From: Clostridium akagii DSM 12554
GTDB taxonomy: Bacteria; Bacillota; Clostridia; Clostridiales; Clostridiaceae
Direction of reading: 5' to 3'
Assembly (NCBI RefSeq): GCF_000686725.1
Contig: NZ_JMLK01000008.1
Span: forward strand, 1-64,000
DNA length: 64,000 nt
Part shown: one piece after another, positions 54,227-63,700 of the stretch
Numbering within the stretch: the first letter of the stretch is position 1
Layout: each line of letters opens with the position of its first letter
Notes under the pieces: model-generated
What the model was told of the DNA's origin: nothing
Seen by the model: only the letters and a program-made list of their open reading frames with translations
Database searches by the model: none
Program-made: the position numbers and the translations under genes

Positions 54227-55234
54227 TTATACCAGTACATCTTGTTTATAAAATACCAATATCCCTGCTATTACTGCTACCACTGCCCATACAGATAACA
54301 CAATCATAGAAAATGTAAGGTTCATACCATCTACAACTTTAAATGATCCTGTAAGATACTGAGGCAATCTAAGGTTTACTGAGAAAAAATATTTTGCAAA
54401 TGGCCAATCATCTATAAATAACTGCAAAATACTTCCCCCTATTAGTGCTGCCATCATTATGCTTATAGAGGCAGCTGTATTTTTTACAAAAATTGATATA
54501 GAAAAAGATATACTAGCAATAACAATTGCTATGAAAAATCCTAAGGAATAAATCAGTAATAAATATTGCCATTGATATATCTCCATTATGTTCGAGGCAT
54601 CAATTTTACCACCAGAAACTTTAAATCCTGTAGCAAGTGGCTCCATAAAACCCCAGTTATGAAATGTTATTTTGGAAACGATCAATGATATCACCGCAGT
54701 TTCAACCACTACTACTGCTGATATTATAATAATTGATAAGAATTTGCTCATAAGTATCTTCCACCTTGGAACAGCCCTTGTTAGTAGCACTTTAATTGTT
54801 CTTCCTGAAAATTCTCCTGAAACACTATCTCCTGCAAATATTATAATGAGTAGTGGTAATAACATGGTAGCCGACTCCTGCATTAAGGTCCCTGTAAATT
54901 TTGCAGCAGAAGTTCCCAGTGGATTTATATTATTTTTTAAATAATAGTTGTATTGATCAATTTGTATTTCTATGCTTTTTCTATCTGAATCCTTAAGGTT
55001 TTTGAAGTTAAGTTTATTATTAAGAGTCTGAATTTGCTGCTTTATAATTGGATTCCAATTATAATTTGCGCTTTGACTTTTGGTAAAATTCGCTTGAGTT
55101 TTCTTATTTGTGTTGTTTTCCCCATAAGCAAATGCTATTATCTCTACTAATAGTATTGCTAAAACTAATAGTAATTTTTTTTTCAGCATTATTTTTTTTA
55201 TTTCATTTGAAATAAGCTTTATCAATTCTATCAT
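54227..55234 (-). CDS. ABC-2 type permease (first transporter of the module)
   Basis: A 335-residue membrane protein: membrane helix (about 20-38), a long extracytoplasmic loop (about 40-115, rich in Lys/Asn/Gln), then five helices. SGEFSGRTIKVLLTRAVPRW is the ABC-2 segment seen in bacitracin-type permeases. The start is uncertain: ATG at 55234 has AGGGG almost touching it, and a TTG three codons later has better spacing. It pairs with the ATPase encoded 21 bp upstream. Confidence 0.85.
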   Translation of the reverse strand: MIELIKLISNEIKKIMLKKKLLLVLAILLVEIIAFAYGENNTNKKTQANFTKSQSANYNWNPIIKQQIQTLNNKLNFKNLKDSDRKSIEIQIDQYNYYLKNNINPLGTSAAKFTGTLMQESATMLLPLLIIIFAGDSVSGEFSGRTIKVLLTRAVPRWKILMSKFLSIIIISAVVVVETAVISLIVSKITFHNWGFMEPLATGFKVSGGKIDASNIMEIYQWQYLLLIYSLGFFIAIVIASISFSISIFVKNTAASISIMMAALIGGSILQLFIDDWPFAKYFFSVNLRLPQYLTGSFKVVDGMNLTFSMIVLSVWAVVAVIAGILVFYKQDVLV

Positions 55235-55255
55235 CCCCTAATCATTAATTATGTT

Positions 55256-56152
55256 TTAGTTCTCTGTAATATTTAGGAACAGATCCTCTAAAGTCTTATG
55301 TCTATTATCTACAAATTTCAATTTTAATCCTTCCCTTATGAATGAAGCATTTATTTCACTTATAATAGATTTATCCATTGATGCAACAAGTTTATCCCCA
55401 TCTATTTTTGAATTTATTCCCCAAGATTCATTTAATATGTCCATAGCTTTTTTGTTATCATCTAATATCCAAAATACCTCTTGGCTATTTAAAAGTTCTT
55501 TTACCACTGCATTTTTTAAAATGGCGCCATTTTTTATTATAGAAACATTGTCACAAATCAATTCAATTTCTGACATAAGATGACTTGAAATTAGAACAGC
55601 CATATTTTCTTCTTTGGCAAATCTATTTATTAGATTTCTGAATTCATTTATTCCAGATGGGTCTAGCCCATTGGTTGGTTCATCTAAAATAAGAAGCCTT
55701 GGCTTATTCATAATGGCTTGTGCAACTCCCATTCTTTGTTTCATTCCCAAGGAATATGTACCAACTTTTTCTTTCAAATGTTTTTCCATTCCTACAATAG
55801 TAGCAGCGCTTATGATATCTTGTTTTGATATATTTTTATTCATCACTGCAAGCATCTCTAAGTTGTCCCAGCCCGTCATGTAATTATATAAATCAGGCCC
55901 TTCTATTATGCAGCCCACATTACTCATAGCTTTAACATAGTTCTTAACAATTGAATTACCACATATCTTTATCTGGCCTTCAGTAGGCTTTGAAAGTCCT
56001 ACAATCATTCTAAGTGTGGTAGATTTACCTGATCCATTGGGTCCAAGAAATCCCAAAACCTCTCCTGCTTTAATTGAAAAGCTTATACCCTTTATAATTT
56101 CCCTGCCATTTATTGTTTTATGAACATTATCCAGTAATAATACTTCTTCCAT
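55256..56152 (-). CDS. ABC transporter ATPase, BcrA-like (first transporter of the module)
   Basis: A 298-residue ATPase with Walker [17 protein letters not shown], signature TYSLGMKQRMGVAQAI, Walker B LLILDEPTNGLDPSGI and a C-terminal extension ending EDLFLNITEN, typical of lantibiotic-protection (LanF/BcrA) ATPases. AGAGGGG precedes the ATG. It follows the response regulator gene by 33 bp. Confidence 0.92.
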   Translation of the reverse strand: MEEVLLLDNVHKTINGREIIKGISFSIKAGEVLGFLGPNGSGKSTTLRMIVGLSKPTEGQIKICGNSIVKNYVKAMSNVGCIIEGPDLYNYMTGWDNLEMLAVMNKNISKQDIISAATIVGMEKHLKEKVGTYSLGMKQRMGVAQAIMNKPRLLILDEPTNGLDPSGINEFRNLINRFAKEENMAVLISSHLMSEIELICDNVSIIKNGAILKNAVVKELLNSQEVFWILDDNKKAMDILNESWGINSKIDGDKLVASMDKSIISEINASFIREGLKLKFVDNRHKTLEDLFLNITEN

Positions 56153-56185
56153 ATTAACCCCTCTTTTTCTATTTATCTTAACTTT

Positions 56186-56875
56186 CTAAATTTTATATCC
56201 AATTCCCCAAACTGTCTGGATATAATCATTTGTGGCTCCTGCTTTATTGAGCTTGCTTCTTAAATTACTAATATGAACATTAATTGTGTTGTCATCACAT
56301 AAATATTCTGATTTCCAAACACTTTCAAAAACATTTGCCTTAGAGAAAACTTTCCTTGGATAAGTAATTAAAAGACTTAATATTTCAAATTCTATTGAAG
56401 TGAGCGGTGCTTTTACTTCATTTACAAAAACTTCTCTATTATCTTTATTTAAAGAAATCTCCTTGTATTTAAATATACCATTGAATATTGAGGCACTAGA
56501 AAATTCTTTATATCTTCTAATGCTTGAATCAATCCTAGCACAAACCTCATCTACATCAAAAGGTTTTGATATAAAATCATCTGCTCCCATTTTTAAAGTG
56601 TTAATCCTAACATCTTTTCCTTCTTTGGCAGATATTATTATTACGGGCATCTGTTTATGTTTTCTTATTTTTACTAGTAAATCTTCTCCTTTAATTCCTG
56701 GTAGCATCAAATCAAGAATAACCATGTCCCATTCATTATTTTCTAAATATATAAGTGCTTCTGTACCAGAATAGGCTGCTTTAGTAATATATTTGTTTTT
56801 ATGCAACATATCACCTAAGAGTCTATTAATATTTTCATCATCTTCAACTATTAATATTTTAATATTATCTAACAT
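56186..56875 (-). CDS. OmpR-family response regulator
   Basis: A 229-residue regulator: receiver domain with acidic VEDDE, phosphoacceptor Asp in MVILDLMLPGIKG and Lys in FISKPFDVDEV; winged helix ending IQTVWGIGYKI. It heads a six-further-gene, same-strand module whose last gene is the kinase, so regulator and kinase bracket two transporters and a hydrolase. GAGGAG lies 8 nt before the ATG. It probably activates the module in response to the kinase. Confidence 0.94.
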   Translation of the reverse strand: MLDNIKILIVEDDENINRLLGDMLHKNKYITKAAYSGTEALIYLENNEWDMVILDLMLPGIKGEDLLVKIRKHKQMPVIIISAKEGKDVRINTLKMGADDFISKPFDVDEVCARIDSSIRRYKEFSSASIFNGIFKYKEISLNKDNREVFVNEVKAPLTSIEFEILSLLITYPRKVFSKANVFESVWKSEYLCDDNTINVHISNLRSKLNKAGATNDYIQTVWGIGYKI

Positions 56876-56959
56876 TTATATTACTCCTCTATAAGCCACT
56901 TTTTCTATATTAATACATATATAATTATCCCATAGTTATAAGCAAATAAAAAGTTTTTA

Positions 56960-56988
56960 TTGATTTTTTATTACTTTTTTTGTATAAT
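56960..56988 (+). promoter_or_regulatory. sigma-A promoter of the regulator-potABCD operon
   Basis: TTGATT (56960-56965), 17-bp spacer, TATAAT (56983-56988). Confidence 0.7.
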
Positions 56989-56998
56989 TACTATTTGT

Positions 56999-57019
56999 AA
57001 GTTTAGTATATTTAAACTT
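56999..57019. promoter_or_regulatory. inverted repeat at the start of the pot operon transcript
   Basis: AAGTTTA and TAAACTT, perfect 7-bp arms 7 nt apart, lie 10-30 bp downstream of the -10 box. A repressor bound here would block the promoter; the cupin regulator encoded next is the obvious candidate. Confidence 0.45.
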
Positions 57020-57070
57020 GTAGTTTACATATACTATTATCAAAATGAAAATTAATTAGCAGGTGAAAAT

Positions 57071-57610
57071 ATGGAAATTGGAGAAAAAATAAAAAGCCTT
57101 AGAATAGAAAAACAACTGACTCAAGAAGAGCTAGCTAACAGATGCGAACTGTCCAAGGGATTTATATCTCAAGTAGAACGGGACTTAACTTCCCCCTCAA
57201 TTGCCACTCTTATTGATTTACTTGATGTTCTAGGAACTAATCTTACTGAATTTTTTAGTGAGAATCATCAAGAAAAAGTAGTTTTCACAAAAGAGGATAC
57301 TAATGAAACCTCCGACGATAACCTTAAATACAATTTGATATGGCTTGTTTCCAATTCGCAAAAGGATTCCATGGAACCAATTATACTTACTTTAGAAGAA
57401 AATGGTGCTTATACCGAAGATGAACCCCATGAAGGTGAAGAATTCGGGTATGTTTTGAAAGGAACTATAGAGCTTAGACTTGGCAATAAGAAGTATAAAG
57501 TTAAAACTGGTGAAAGCTTTTATTTTAAACCTAAGGTTAACCATCAAATATCCAATGCAGGAAAAAAACTTGCGAAAATTATTTGGATAAGCAATCCTCC
57601 ATCCTTCTAA
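57071..57610 (+). CDS. XRE-cupin transcriptional regulator (PuuR-like)
   Basis: A 179-residue regulator: helix-turn-helix (GEKIKSLRIEKQLTQEELAN, then SKGFISQVERD, residues 3-60) and a C-terminal cupin (about 105-179, with HEGEEFGYVLKGTIELRLGN and FYFKPKVNHQISNAG). This architecture (PuuR type) binds polyamines or other small ligands. It heads the potABCD operon with 37 bp before potA, so it most likely controls polyamine uptake. AGGTGAAAAT precedes the ATG. Confidence 0.9.
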   Translation: MEIGEKIKSLRIEKQLTQEELANRCELSKGFISQVERDLTSPSIATLIDLLDVLGTNLTEFFSENHQEKVVFTKEDTNETSDDNLKYNLIWLVSNSQKDSMEPIILTLEENGAYTEDEPHEGEEFGYVLKGTIELRLGNKKYKVKTGESFYFKPKVNHQISNAGKKLAKIIWISNPPSF

Positions 57611-57647
57611 CTTTTAATTTTAATAAGAGAGGTGTGACTTTACAATT

Positions 57648-58694
57648 ATGGAAAAAGATATATTGATAGAACTTAACAACATAACAAAAAAATATGATGA
57701 TAATACTGTACTAGAAAGTCTTAACTTACAAGTTAGGAGGAATGAATTTATCACATTACTTGGTCCAAGCGGTTGTGGAAAAACAACAACTCTTAACATC
57801 ATTGCAGGCTTCGAGACTGTGGATACCGGCAGCATTATTTTTGAGGATAAAGTGATAAACGAAGTACCTCCATATAAAAGACAGATAAATACGGTATTCC
57901 AAAAATATGCATTGTTTGCTCACATGAATATATATGAAAATGTTGCCTTTGGTCTTAGAATCAAAAAACTTCCTGAAAAGGAAATTAAAAAAAAGGTTCA
58001 AGGCATGCTGAAGATGGTGGAACTTGATGGCTTTGAAAAAAGGTCTACAGATTCTTTAAGTGGAGGTCAACAACAAAGAGTGGCCATTGCTAGAGCTCTT
58101 GTTAATGAACCAAAACTACTGCTTTTGGATGAACCGCTTGGTGCTTTAGATTCAAAACTTAGAAAAGAAATGCAAATTGAGCTTAAAAATATTCAGAAGC
58201 AACTTGGAATCACCTTTGTATTCGTTACCCATGATCAAGAAGAGGCACTAACTATGTCAGATACAATTGTGGTGATGAACAAAGGCAAAATTCAACAAAT
58301 TGGTACTCCTGAGGATATATATAACGAGCCTAAAAATCGTTTTGTTGCAAATTTTATTGGTGAAAGTAACATTATTGATGGTGTTATGGAGGAAGATTTT
58401 AAAGTCCATTTTCAGGAAAAGGCATTTGAATGTTTAGACAAAGGTTTTAATAAAGACGAAAAAGTTGAAGTTGTTATAAGACCTGAAGATATTAAAATTA
58501 CTGAAAGCAATCATGGTATGCTTTCAGGGAAAATTACTTCAGTTGTATTTAGAGGTGTACACTATGAAATGAAAGTCCAAATTGCTAACACTGAATGGGT
58601 GATTCATAACACATTGCATGCGCAGGTTGGTGAAAATATAGGAATAAATATATTCCCTAATGATATTCATATTATGAGAAAGGCTAGTGAATAA
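57648..58694 (+). CDS. potA: spermidine/putrescine ABC transporter ATPase PotA
   Basis: A 348-residue ATPase with Walker [17 protein letters not shown]-loop [16 protein letters not shown], signature [13 protein letters not shown], Walker [12 protein letters not shown] and a TOBE domain with IRPEDIKI. The sequence is of the PotA class. AGAGGTG lies about 13 nt before the ATG, a long spacing with no better alternative. It is 2 bp before potB. Confidence 0.95.
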   Translation: MEKDILIELNNITKKYDDNTVLESLNLQVRRNEFITLLGPSGCGKTTTLNIIAGFETVDTGSIIFEDKVINEVPPYKRQINTVFQKYALFAHMNIYENVAFGLRIKKLPEKEIKKKVQGMLKMVELDGFEKRSTDSLSGGQQQRVAIARALVNEPKLLLLDEPLGALDSKLRKEMQIELKNIQKQLGITFVFVTHDQEEALTMSDTIVVMNKGKIQQIGTPEDIYNEPKNRFVANFIGESNIIDGVMEEDFKVHFQEKAFECLDKGFNKDEKVEVVIRPEDIKITESNHGMLSGKITSVVFRGVHYEMKVQIANTEWVIHNTLHAQVGENIGINIFPNDIHIMRKASE

Positions 58695-58696
58695 CT

Positions 58697-59524
58697 ATGA
58701 AAAAGAAAGGAACAATAGCCCATTATCCTTACATAGTATGGAGCATACTTTTCATAGTAGTTCCCATTTTTCTTGTATTATACTTTAGTGTTATTGATAG
58801 TAATGGAAACCTTACTGCTTCTAACTACACAAAACTATTTAATTCTCTGTATATGCTGGTTTTCTTAAATTCTATAAAACTTGCTTTAATTTCAACAGCT
58901 ATATGCCTAATTTTAGGATATCCTGTTGCCTATATAATTTCAAAGTCAATAAGCAAAACCCGGAATATATTAATGCTATTTCTAGTTATTCCAATGTGGA
59001 TGAACTTTCTGCTTAGAACCTATGCGTGGATGTCCATTCTTGGCAAGAACGGAATTATAAATACTATAATCACTACACTTGGTTTCCCTGCAGTGGATAT
59101 AATGTACACTGATGCAGCAGTCATTCTTGGAATGATATATAATTTTCTTCCGTTTATGATTATACCAATATACACAGTTTTAATTAAAATTGATAAAGAT
59201 GTTATAAAAGCAGCTGGAGATTTAGGCGCAAATAAACTTACTGTGTTTAAACGAATTATACTACCCTTAAGTATTCCTGGAGTCATGTCAGGTATAACTA
59301 TGGTTTTCATGCCAGCAGTTTCAACCTTTGTAATATCTCAGCTTCTTGGTGGTGGTCAATTTATGCTTATAGGTAACCTTATAGAATCTGAGTTCACCAC
59401 AGTTGGCGATTGGTATTTTGGTTCTGCACTTTCAATTTTAATGATGATAATAATACTTCTTTCCATGGCTGTGCTTACGAGGTTTGATAAAGATGATGTA
59501 AAAGGTGGTGGACGGCTGTGGTAG
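58697..59524 (+). CDS. potB: spermidine/putrescine ABC permease PotB
   Basis: A 275-residue inner-membrane permease with six helices and the coupling segment KAAGDLGANKLTVFKRIILP (EAA-type loop). It pairs with PotC. It starts 2 bp after potA with only a weak ribosome site, so its translation probably depends on potA. Confidence 0.93.
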   Translation: MKKKGTIAHYPYIVWSILFIVVPIFLVLYFSVIDSNGNLTASNYTKLFNSLYMLVFLNSIKLALISTAICLILGYPVAYIISKSISKTRNILMLFLVIPMWMNFLLRTYAWMSILGKNGIINTIITTLGFPAVDIMYTDAAVILGMIYNFLPFMIIPIYTVLIKIDKDVIKAAGDLGANKLTVFKRIILPLSIPGVMSGITMVFMPAVSTFVISQLLGGGQFMLIGNLIESEFTTVGDWYFGSALSILMMIIILLSMAVLTRFDKDDVKGGGRLW

Positions 59525-60312
59525 GTAAACATCTAAAAAGGCTATATCTTGCTCTAACATATATATTTTTGTATGCTCCTATAATGTTTTTGATAATATT
59601 TTCTTTTAACTCAGAGAAATTTTCTTCTAAGTGGGGATATTTTTCTTTAAAGTGGTACAGTACGTTATTAAGTGATGATCGAATACTAACTGCACTGTAC
59701 TATACTGTACTTGTAGCCATAGTTTCTTCAATAATCTCCACTATATTCGGAACAATCACTGCCATTGGAATTGATAAAATGAAAAAAGGAATAGGTAAAA
59801 AAACAATATTAAGTGTTAATAACCTTCCTGTTCTAAATCCTGATATAGTTACAGCTGTTTCCTTAATGACATTGTTTATATTTTTTAAAGTTCCTTTTGG
59901 ACTAATTACTCTTATTATTGCACATGTAGCTTTTTCTGTGCCCTATGTGATTCTATCAGTACTTCCAAAATTAAAACAGCTACCTACTGACATAGTTAAA
60001 GCTTCCCTTGATTTGGGTGCCACTCCAAGCTATACAATGAGAAAAGTAATACTACCTCAAATTAAGCCTGGAATAATGGCTGGCTTTTTATTTGCCTTCA
60101 CAATGTCTATTGATGATTTTGTAATAAGTTTTTTTAATACAGGTTCCAATGTAACAAACCTTTCCATTGAGATATACTCTATGGCTAGGCGTGGTATAAG
60201 TCCTGAAATTAATGCACTATCAACTTTGATGTTCATAACTATTTTAATTTTATTGTTCCTTGCTAATGGCAAAGATCTATTTAAAAAGGAGAGAAAAAAT
60301 GAAAATTACTAA
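59518..60312 (+). CDS. potC: spermidine/putrescine ABC permease PotC
   Basis: A 264-residue permease with six helices and coupling loop KASLDLGATPSYTMRKVILP. The GTG start overlaps the end of potB by 7 bp, with GGTGG upstream. The second permease of the polyamine importer. Confidence 0.93.
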   Translation: MVGKHLKRLYLALTYIFLYAPIMFLIIFSFNSEKFSSKWGYFSLKWYSTLLSDDRILTALYYTVLVAIVSSIISTIFGTITAIGIDKMKKGIGKKTILSVNNLPVLNPDIVTAVSLMTLFIFFKVPFGLITLIIAHVAFSVPYVILSVLPKLKQLPTDIVKASLDLGATPSYTMRKVILPQIKPGIMAGFLFAFTMSIDDFVISFFNTGSNVTNLSIEIYSMARRGISPEINALSTLMFITILILLFLANGKDLFKKERKNENY

Positions 60313-61381
60313 AAAATTTATAATTCTTGCAATGATAACTGCTATTTCAGCTTCTGCCTTTACTGGTTGCTATGCTCCAGGAAAGTCCAGTAGTGGTTCA
60401 TCCGAATCATCAAGTACACTTAACGTGTTCAACTGGGGTGAATATATAGATACTAGCATAATAAAAGATTTTACTAAACAAACTGGAATTAAAGTAAATT
60501 ATTCTACATTTGCAACAAATGAAGAGATGTATGAAAAGGTAAAATCCGGTACAAATAAATATGATTTAGTTTGTCCTTCTGATTACATGGTGGACAGAAT
60601 GATTAAGGAGAATCTTGTACAAACTTTAGATTTTTCAAAGCTTCCAAATTATAAAAATATAGATGATAAATATAAAAATTTAAGTTATGATCCTAAAGAT
60701 AAATATTCAGTTCCATATATGTGGGGCACCATAGGGATAATCTATGATAAAACTCAAATTAAAGATAAAATAGACAGTTGGAATGCACTATGGGATACAA
60801 AATATAAAAACAAAATATTCATGTCAGATGATATGAGAAATTCATTAGGTATATCCTTAAAAAGATTAGGTTATTCTATGAATTCCACAAACAGCGACGA
60901 ACTAAAAAAAGCTACAGATGCATTGATTACCCAGCGACAAACTATAAATCCTGTATATGTTGGTGATGAAGTTAAAGATGCTCTAAGAAATGGTGAAAAA
61001 CCAATGGCAGTAATTTACTCTGGTGATGCTGCTGTACTTATGAATGAAAAACCCGGTAAATATGAATATGTAATACCAAAAGAAGGAACTAACAAATGGT
61101 TTGACAGTTGGGTAATCCCTAAAAGCTCACAAAATAAAGATGCTGCTGAAAAATTCATTAACTTTTTGCTAGATGCAAAGGTTAATAAAAAGAACGTTGA
61201 TTTTATTGGATATAGCACCCCGAACAAGGCTACATTTAACACTTTAAGTGACAAAGAAAAAAACAATAAGGCTTCCTATCCTGATGAATCATCCCTTAGC
61301 AATTCTGATGTATTCACTGACCTTGGCGATACCACAAGAAAAGCTTATAGTGATGCTTGGGTTACGGTTACAGCAAAGTAA
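60299..61381 (+). CDS. potD: spermidine/putrescine-binding lipoprotein PotD
   Basis: A 360-residue binding protein with a lipoprotein signal ending FTGC (Cys24) and the PotD opening LNVFNWGEYIDTSIIKDFTK. VPYMWGTIGIIYDKTQI and PMAVIYSGDAA form the ligand pocket. It captures polyamines at the outer membrane face and delivers them to PotBC. The ATG at 60299 follows AAAGGAGAG and overlaps potC by 14 bp; an upstream open extension is discarded because of the signal peptide. No terminator follows, so the next gene may be co-transcribed. Confidence 0.95.
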   Translation: MKITKKFIILAMITAISASAFTGCYAPGKSSSGSSESSSTLNVFNWGEYIDTSIIKDFTKQTGIKVNYSTFATNEEMYEKVKSGTNKYDLVCPSDYMVDRMIKENLVQTLDFSKLPNYKNIDDKYKNLSYDPKDKYSVPYMWGTIGIIYDKTQIKDKIDSWNALWDTKYKNKIFMSDDMRNSLGISLKRLGYSMNSTNSDELKKATDALITQRQTINPVYVGDEVKDALRNGEKPMAVIYSGDAAVLMNEKPGKYEYVIPKEGTNKWFDSWVIPKSSQNKDAAEKFINFLLDAKVNKKNVDFIGYSTPNKATFNTLSDKEKNNKASYPDESSLSNSDVFTDLGDTTRKAYSDAWVTVTAK

Positions 61382-61481
61382 AAATATTTAAATTACATGG
61401 AAGCTAGATTATTTTACAAATTCAAGAAACATTTATAGATATATATTAAATAGCTATAGGCTATATGGATGTGAGAAAATA

Positions 61482-62138
61482 TTGTATTTACAAGATTTAA
61501 TAAAAATATTAACAGCATGTGTTTTAGGTGGATTAATCGGACAGCAAAGGCAACGAAGAGGTATGTCCATTGGACTAAGGACCCACATAGTTGTTTGTGT
61601 TGGTGCTGCATTAGTTCAGATTATTTCCATAGACTATAACTTAATAAATAAATCAAATATTGATGTTATGAGATTAGGTGCTCAAGTAATTTCCGGCATA
61701 GGCTTTTTAGGCATGGCCAGTATAATCAAAGATGGTAGGAATATTGTTGGGCTTACCACTGCTGCAAGTATGTGGTTTATTGCGTGCATTGGTCTTGCTG
61801 TTGGAAGTGGTTTATACATTCCGGCAATAATGGCTACTGTTATTATTTATTTTATCCTTCAAGATGTATTTCATATTGATAGAAAAATTAGAAATAACAA
61901 TTTCTGTGAATTTCAGTTAACTTTGGATGGCAGTCAAGATAGTACAAATAAAGTTGACCTTCTTACCTCTACTATTACAGACAAAAATATACGAATTATA
62001 ACCACGGATATCAATGTTGAAGATAAAAAAAATATCATTATAATTATGACCACGGAACTTCCTTCAAACAAATCAAATAAAGATGTACTTCAATATTTAC
62101 TTCAACTTGAATTTATTAAAAAGGTCACCATATCCTGA
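61482..62138 (+). CDS. MgtC/SapB-family membrane protein
   Basis: A 218-residue protein: N-terminal MgtC domain with about four helices (LGGLIGQQRQRRGMSIGLRT, VISGIGFLGMASIIKDGRNI, VGLTTAASMWFIACIGLAVG) and a C-terminal ACT-like cytoplasmic domain (about 145-218). MgtC proteins act in Mg2+ or ATP homeostasis and stress adaptation. The start is TTG with only a weak GTGAG site. It lies 100 bp after potD. Confidence 0.88.
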   Translation: MYLQDLIKILTACVLGGLIGQQRQRRGMSIGLRTHIVVCVGAALVQIISIDYNLINKSNIDVMRLGAQVISGIGFLGMASIIKDGRNIVGLTTAASMWFIACIGLAVGSGLYIPAIMATVIIYFILQDVFHIDRKIRNNNFCEFQLTLDGSQDSTNKVDLLTSTITDKNIRIITTDINVEDKKNIIIIMTTELPSNKSNKDVLQYLLQLEFIKKVTIS

Positions 62139-62208
62139 TATTTGTTAAATGTGTACTGTTATACCTATTGAAAAAAGCCAATTGATAAAAAATTTTTCAA
62201 CAAATAAC

Positions 62209-62239
62209 GCCACAACAAAATGCAAAATTTTGTTGTGGC
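62209..62239. terminator. bidirectional terminator between mgtC-like and ferredoxin genes
   Basis: GCCACAACAAAAT and ATTTTGTTGTGGC form a perfect 13-bp stem with a 5-nt GCAAA loop between convergent genes. Confidence 0.92.
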
Positions 62240-62246
62240 ATTATTT

Positions 62247-62555
62247 TCATATTTGCAATCTAGTAACTACTTCTCCACCTTCGATATGTTTATCAAAGAT
62301 TTCTTCTATGTCGTCACTTGTTAAATTACCATACCAAACCCCTTGAGGATACACTACCATTATTGGACCTTTATCACAAATTCCAAAACATCCAGTATTA
62401 TTTACCATAACTTCTCCAGATAAATCTCTTTCCTCAATTTCTTGCATTACTGAACCTACAATATCTACAGATCCCTTTGAATAACAAAGGCCTTGTTGTT
62501 TTCCATTAACTCTGCAGCTTGTACAAATGAAAAGATGATACTTAGGATTAATCAT
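62247..62555 (-). CDS. thioredoxin-like [2Fe-2S] ferredoxin
   Basis: A 102-residue protein of the NuoE-like/Shethna ferredoxin fold. Cluster ligands lie in FICTSCRVNGKQQGLC and NNTGCFGICDKGP, and the family ending YGNLTSDDIEEIFDKHI follows. It transfers electrons; in clostridia such proteins stand alone or partner hydrogenases. The ATG at 62555 has GGGAGGC upstream; 39 codons of the longer frame are excluded. No redox partner is adjacent. Confidence 0.9.
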   Translation of the reverse strand: MINPKYHLFICTSCRVNGKQQGLCYSKGSVDIVGSVMQEIEERDLSGEVMVNNTGCFGICDKGPIMVVYPQGVWYGNLTSDDIEEIFDKHIEGGEVVTRLQI

Positions 62556-62743
62556 TGAATCAGCCTCCCGAATTGATAAATATATATCAACTTTACCATT
62601 AAATTTATATAATATCAACACTTTTATTGATGTTATATCATTAAATGGTGGTTTTAACTGATATTTATACATTTTGTATCACTAACCTAGATTACCTGGA
62701 CCCAACATTTTGCTTATAAAAATTACGTATAATCATCATAGAA

Positions 62744-62887
62744 TCAGATAAAATCTTTATGGGTGATATCTATATTATGACCCGAACTTACTTTTATATT
62801 AAAATTACCACTTGCGCCTGCTCCAACGATTCTAATAATATATTTTCCATCTTTAGGTGTAGTAAAATTTATATTTCCCTTTTGATT
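62744..62887 (-). pseudogene. 47-codon ORF relic (C-terminal beta-sandwich fragment)
   Basis: After the TGA TAA that ends the truncated ABC gene, the same frame stays open for 47 codons. The peptide looks like the end of a secreted domain (FTTPKDGKYIIRIVGAGASG and NFNIKVSSGHNIDI), similar in style to pre-peptidase C-terminal domains. It has no start codon and no ribosome site, so it is probably the remnant of a deleted gene. Confidence 0.4.
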
Positions 62888-62890
62888 TTA

Positions 62891-63697
62891 TCAATCCTCC
62901 ATTCTATCATTCCATAACTCACCAAAATATTGATTGTGTTCTAGAAGTCCTTTAAAACTTCCCTCACCAACAATTTTACCATGTTTAAATGCATATATTT
63001 TATCTGCATTCTTTATTGTACTCAGTCTATGTGCAATAGTTATAATGGTTTTATTCTTTAAAAATGACATCAAATTTTTCATTACACTTTCTTCCGTAAC
63101 ATTATCCATAGCTGAAGTAGCTTCATCCAATATAACAATTTGTGTTTTTTGAAAAAACACCCTGGCTAATGCTAATCTTTGACGTTCTCCACCTGAAAGC
63201 TTTATTCCTCTTTCTCCAACTTCTGTATCAAGTCCTTTGGGGAGATTATAATAAAATTCTGTTAGTTCAACCTGCTTTAGCACCTCAATAATTTTCTGGT
63301 CTGGAATACTCTTGTCAAAAATCATATTTTCTCTCAGTGTTCCGTCAAAAACAGGGGATTCCTGTGATGTATATGAAATATAATTATAAAAATTATTTAA
63401 GTTAAGCTTTGACAAATCATTTTCACCAATACAGATTTTGCCCGAATCTGGCTTAAGTAGACCTATGATTTGCTTAACAATGGTTGATTTTCCTGAGCCA
63501 CTTTCTCCTACAAATGCCACCGAACTCCCCGAAGTAATATCAAAAGATAAATCATTAAATATGTTCTTTTCATCATAGGAAAAACATACATTTTTAAAAT
63601 TTATATTGCCCTCTATAAATATAATTATACTTATTATCTCCATTTTATACAATATAATTAGCATGAAATTATATGCAATCATCGCTTGAGAGTTCAT
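62891..63697 (-). pseudogene. 5'-truncated ABC exporter (nucleotide-binding domain only)
   Basis: The frame encodes an exporter-type ABC domain: AFVGESGSGKSTIVKQI, LSGGERQRLALARVFF and VILDEATSAMDN, ending HNQYFGELWNDRMED. The family (MsbA/LagD-type half exporters, about 580 residues) needs a six-helix membrane domain before this. Here only about 28 unrelated hydrophobic residues precede GNINFKNVCFSYDE. There is no ribosome site before the ATG at 63697, which lies 3 bp after the EamA stop. It is probably a remnant; a partnership with another membrane protein is less likely. Confidence 0.75.
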
Positions 63698-63700
63698 CGA

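Noticed and set aside
57756-58001. Minus-strand open frame inside potA, and many similar antisense frames in mfd, htrA and glmU
   Set aside because: They lack ribosome sites and recognisable protein sequence, and overlap strongly supported genes.
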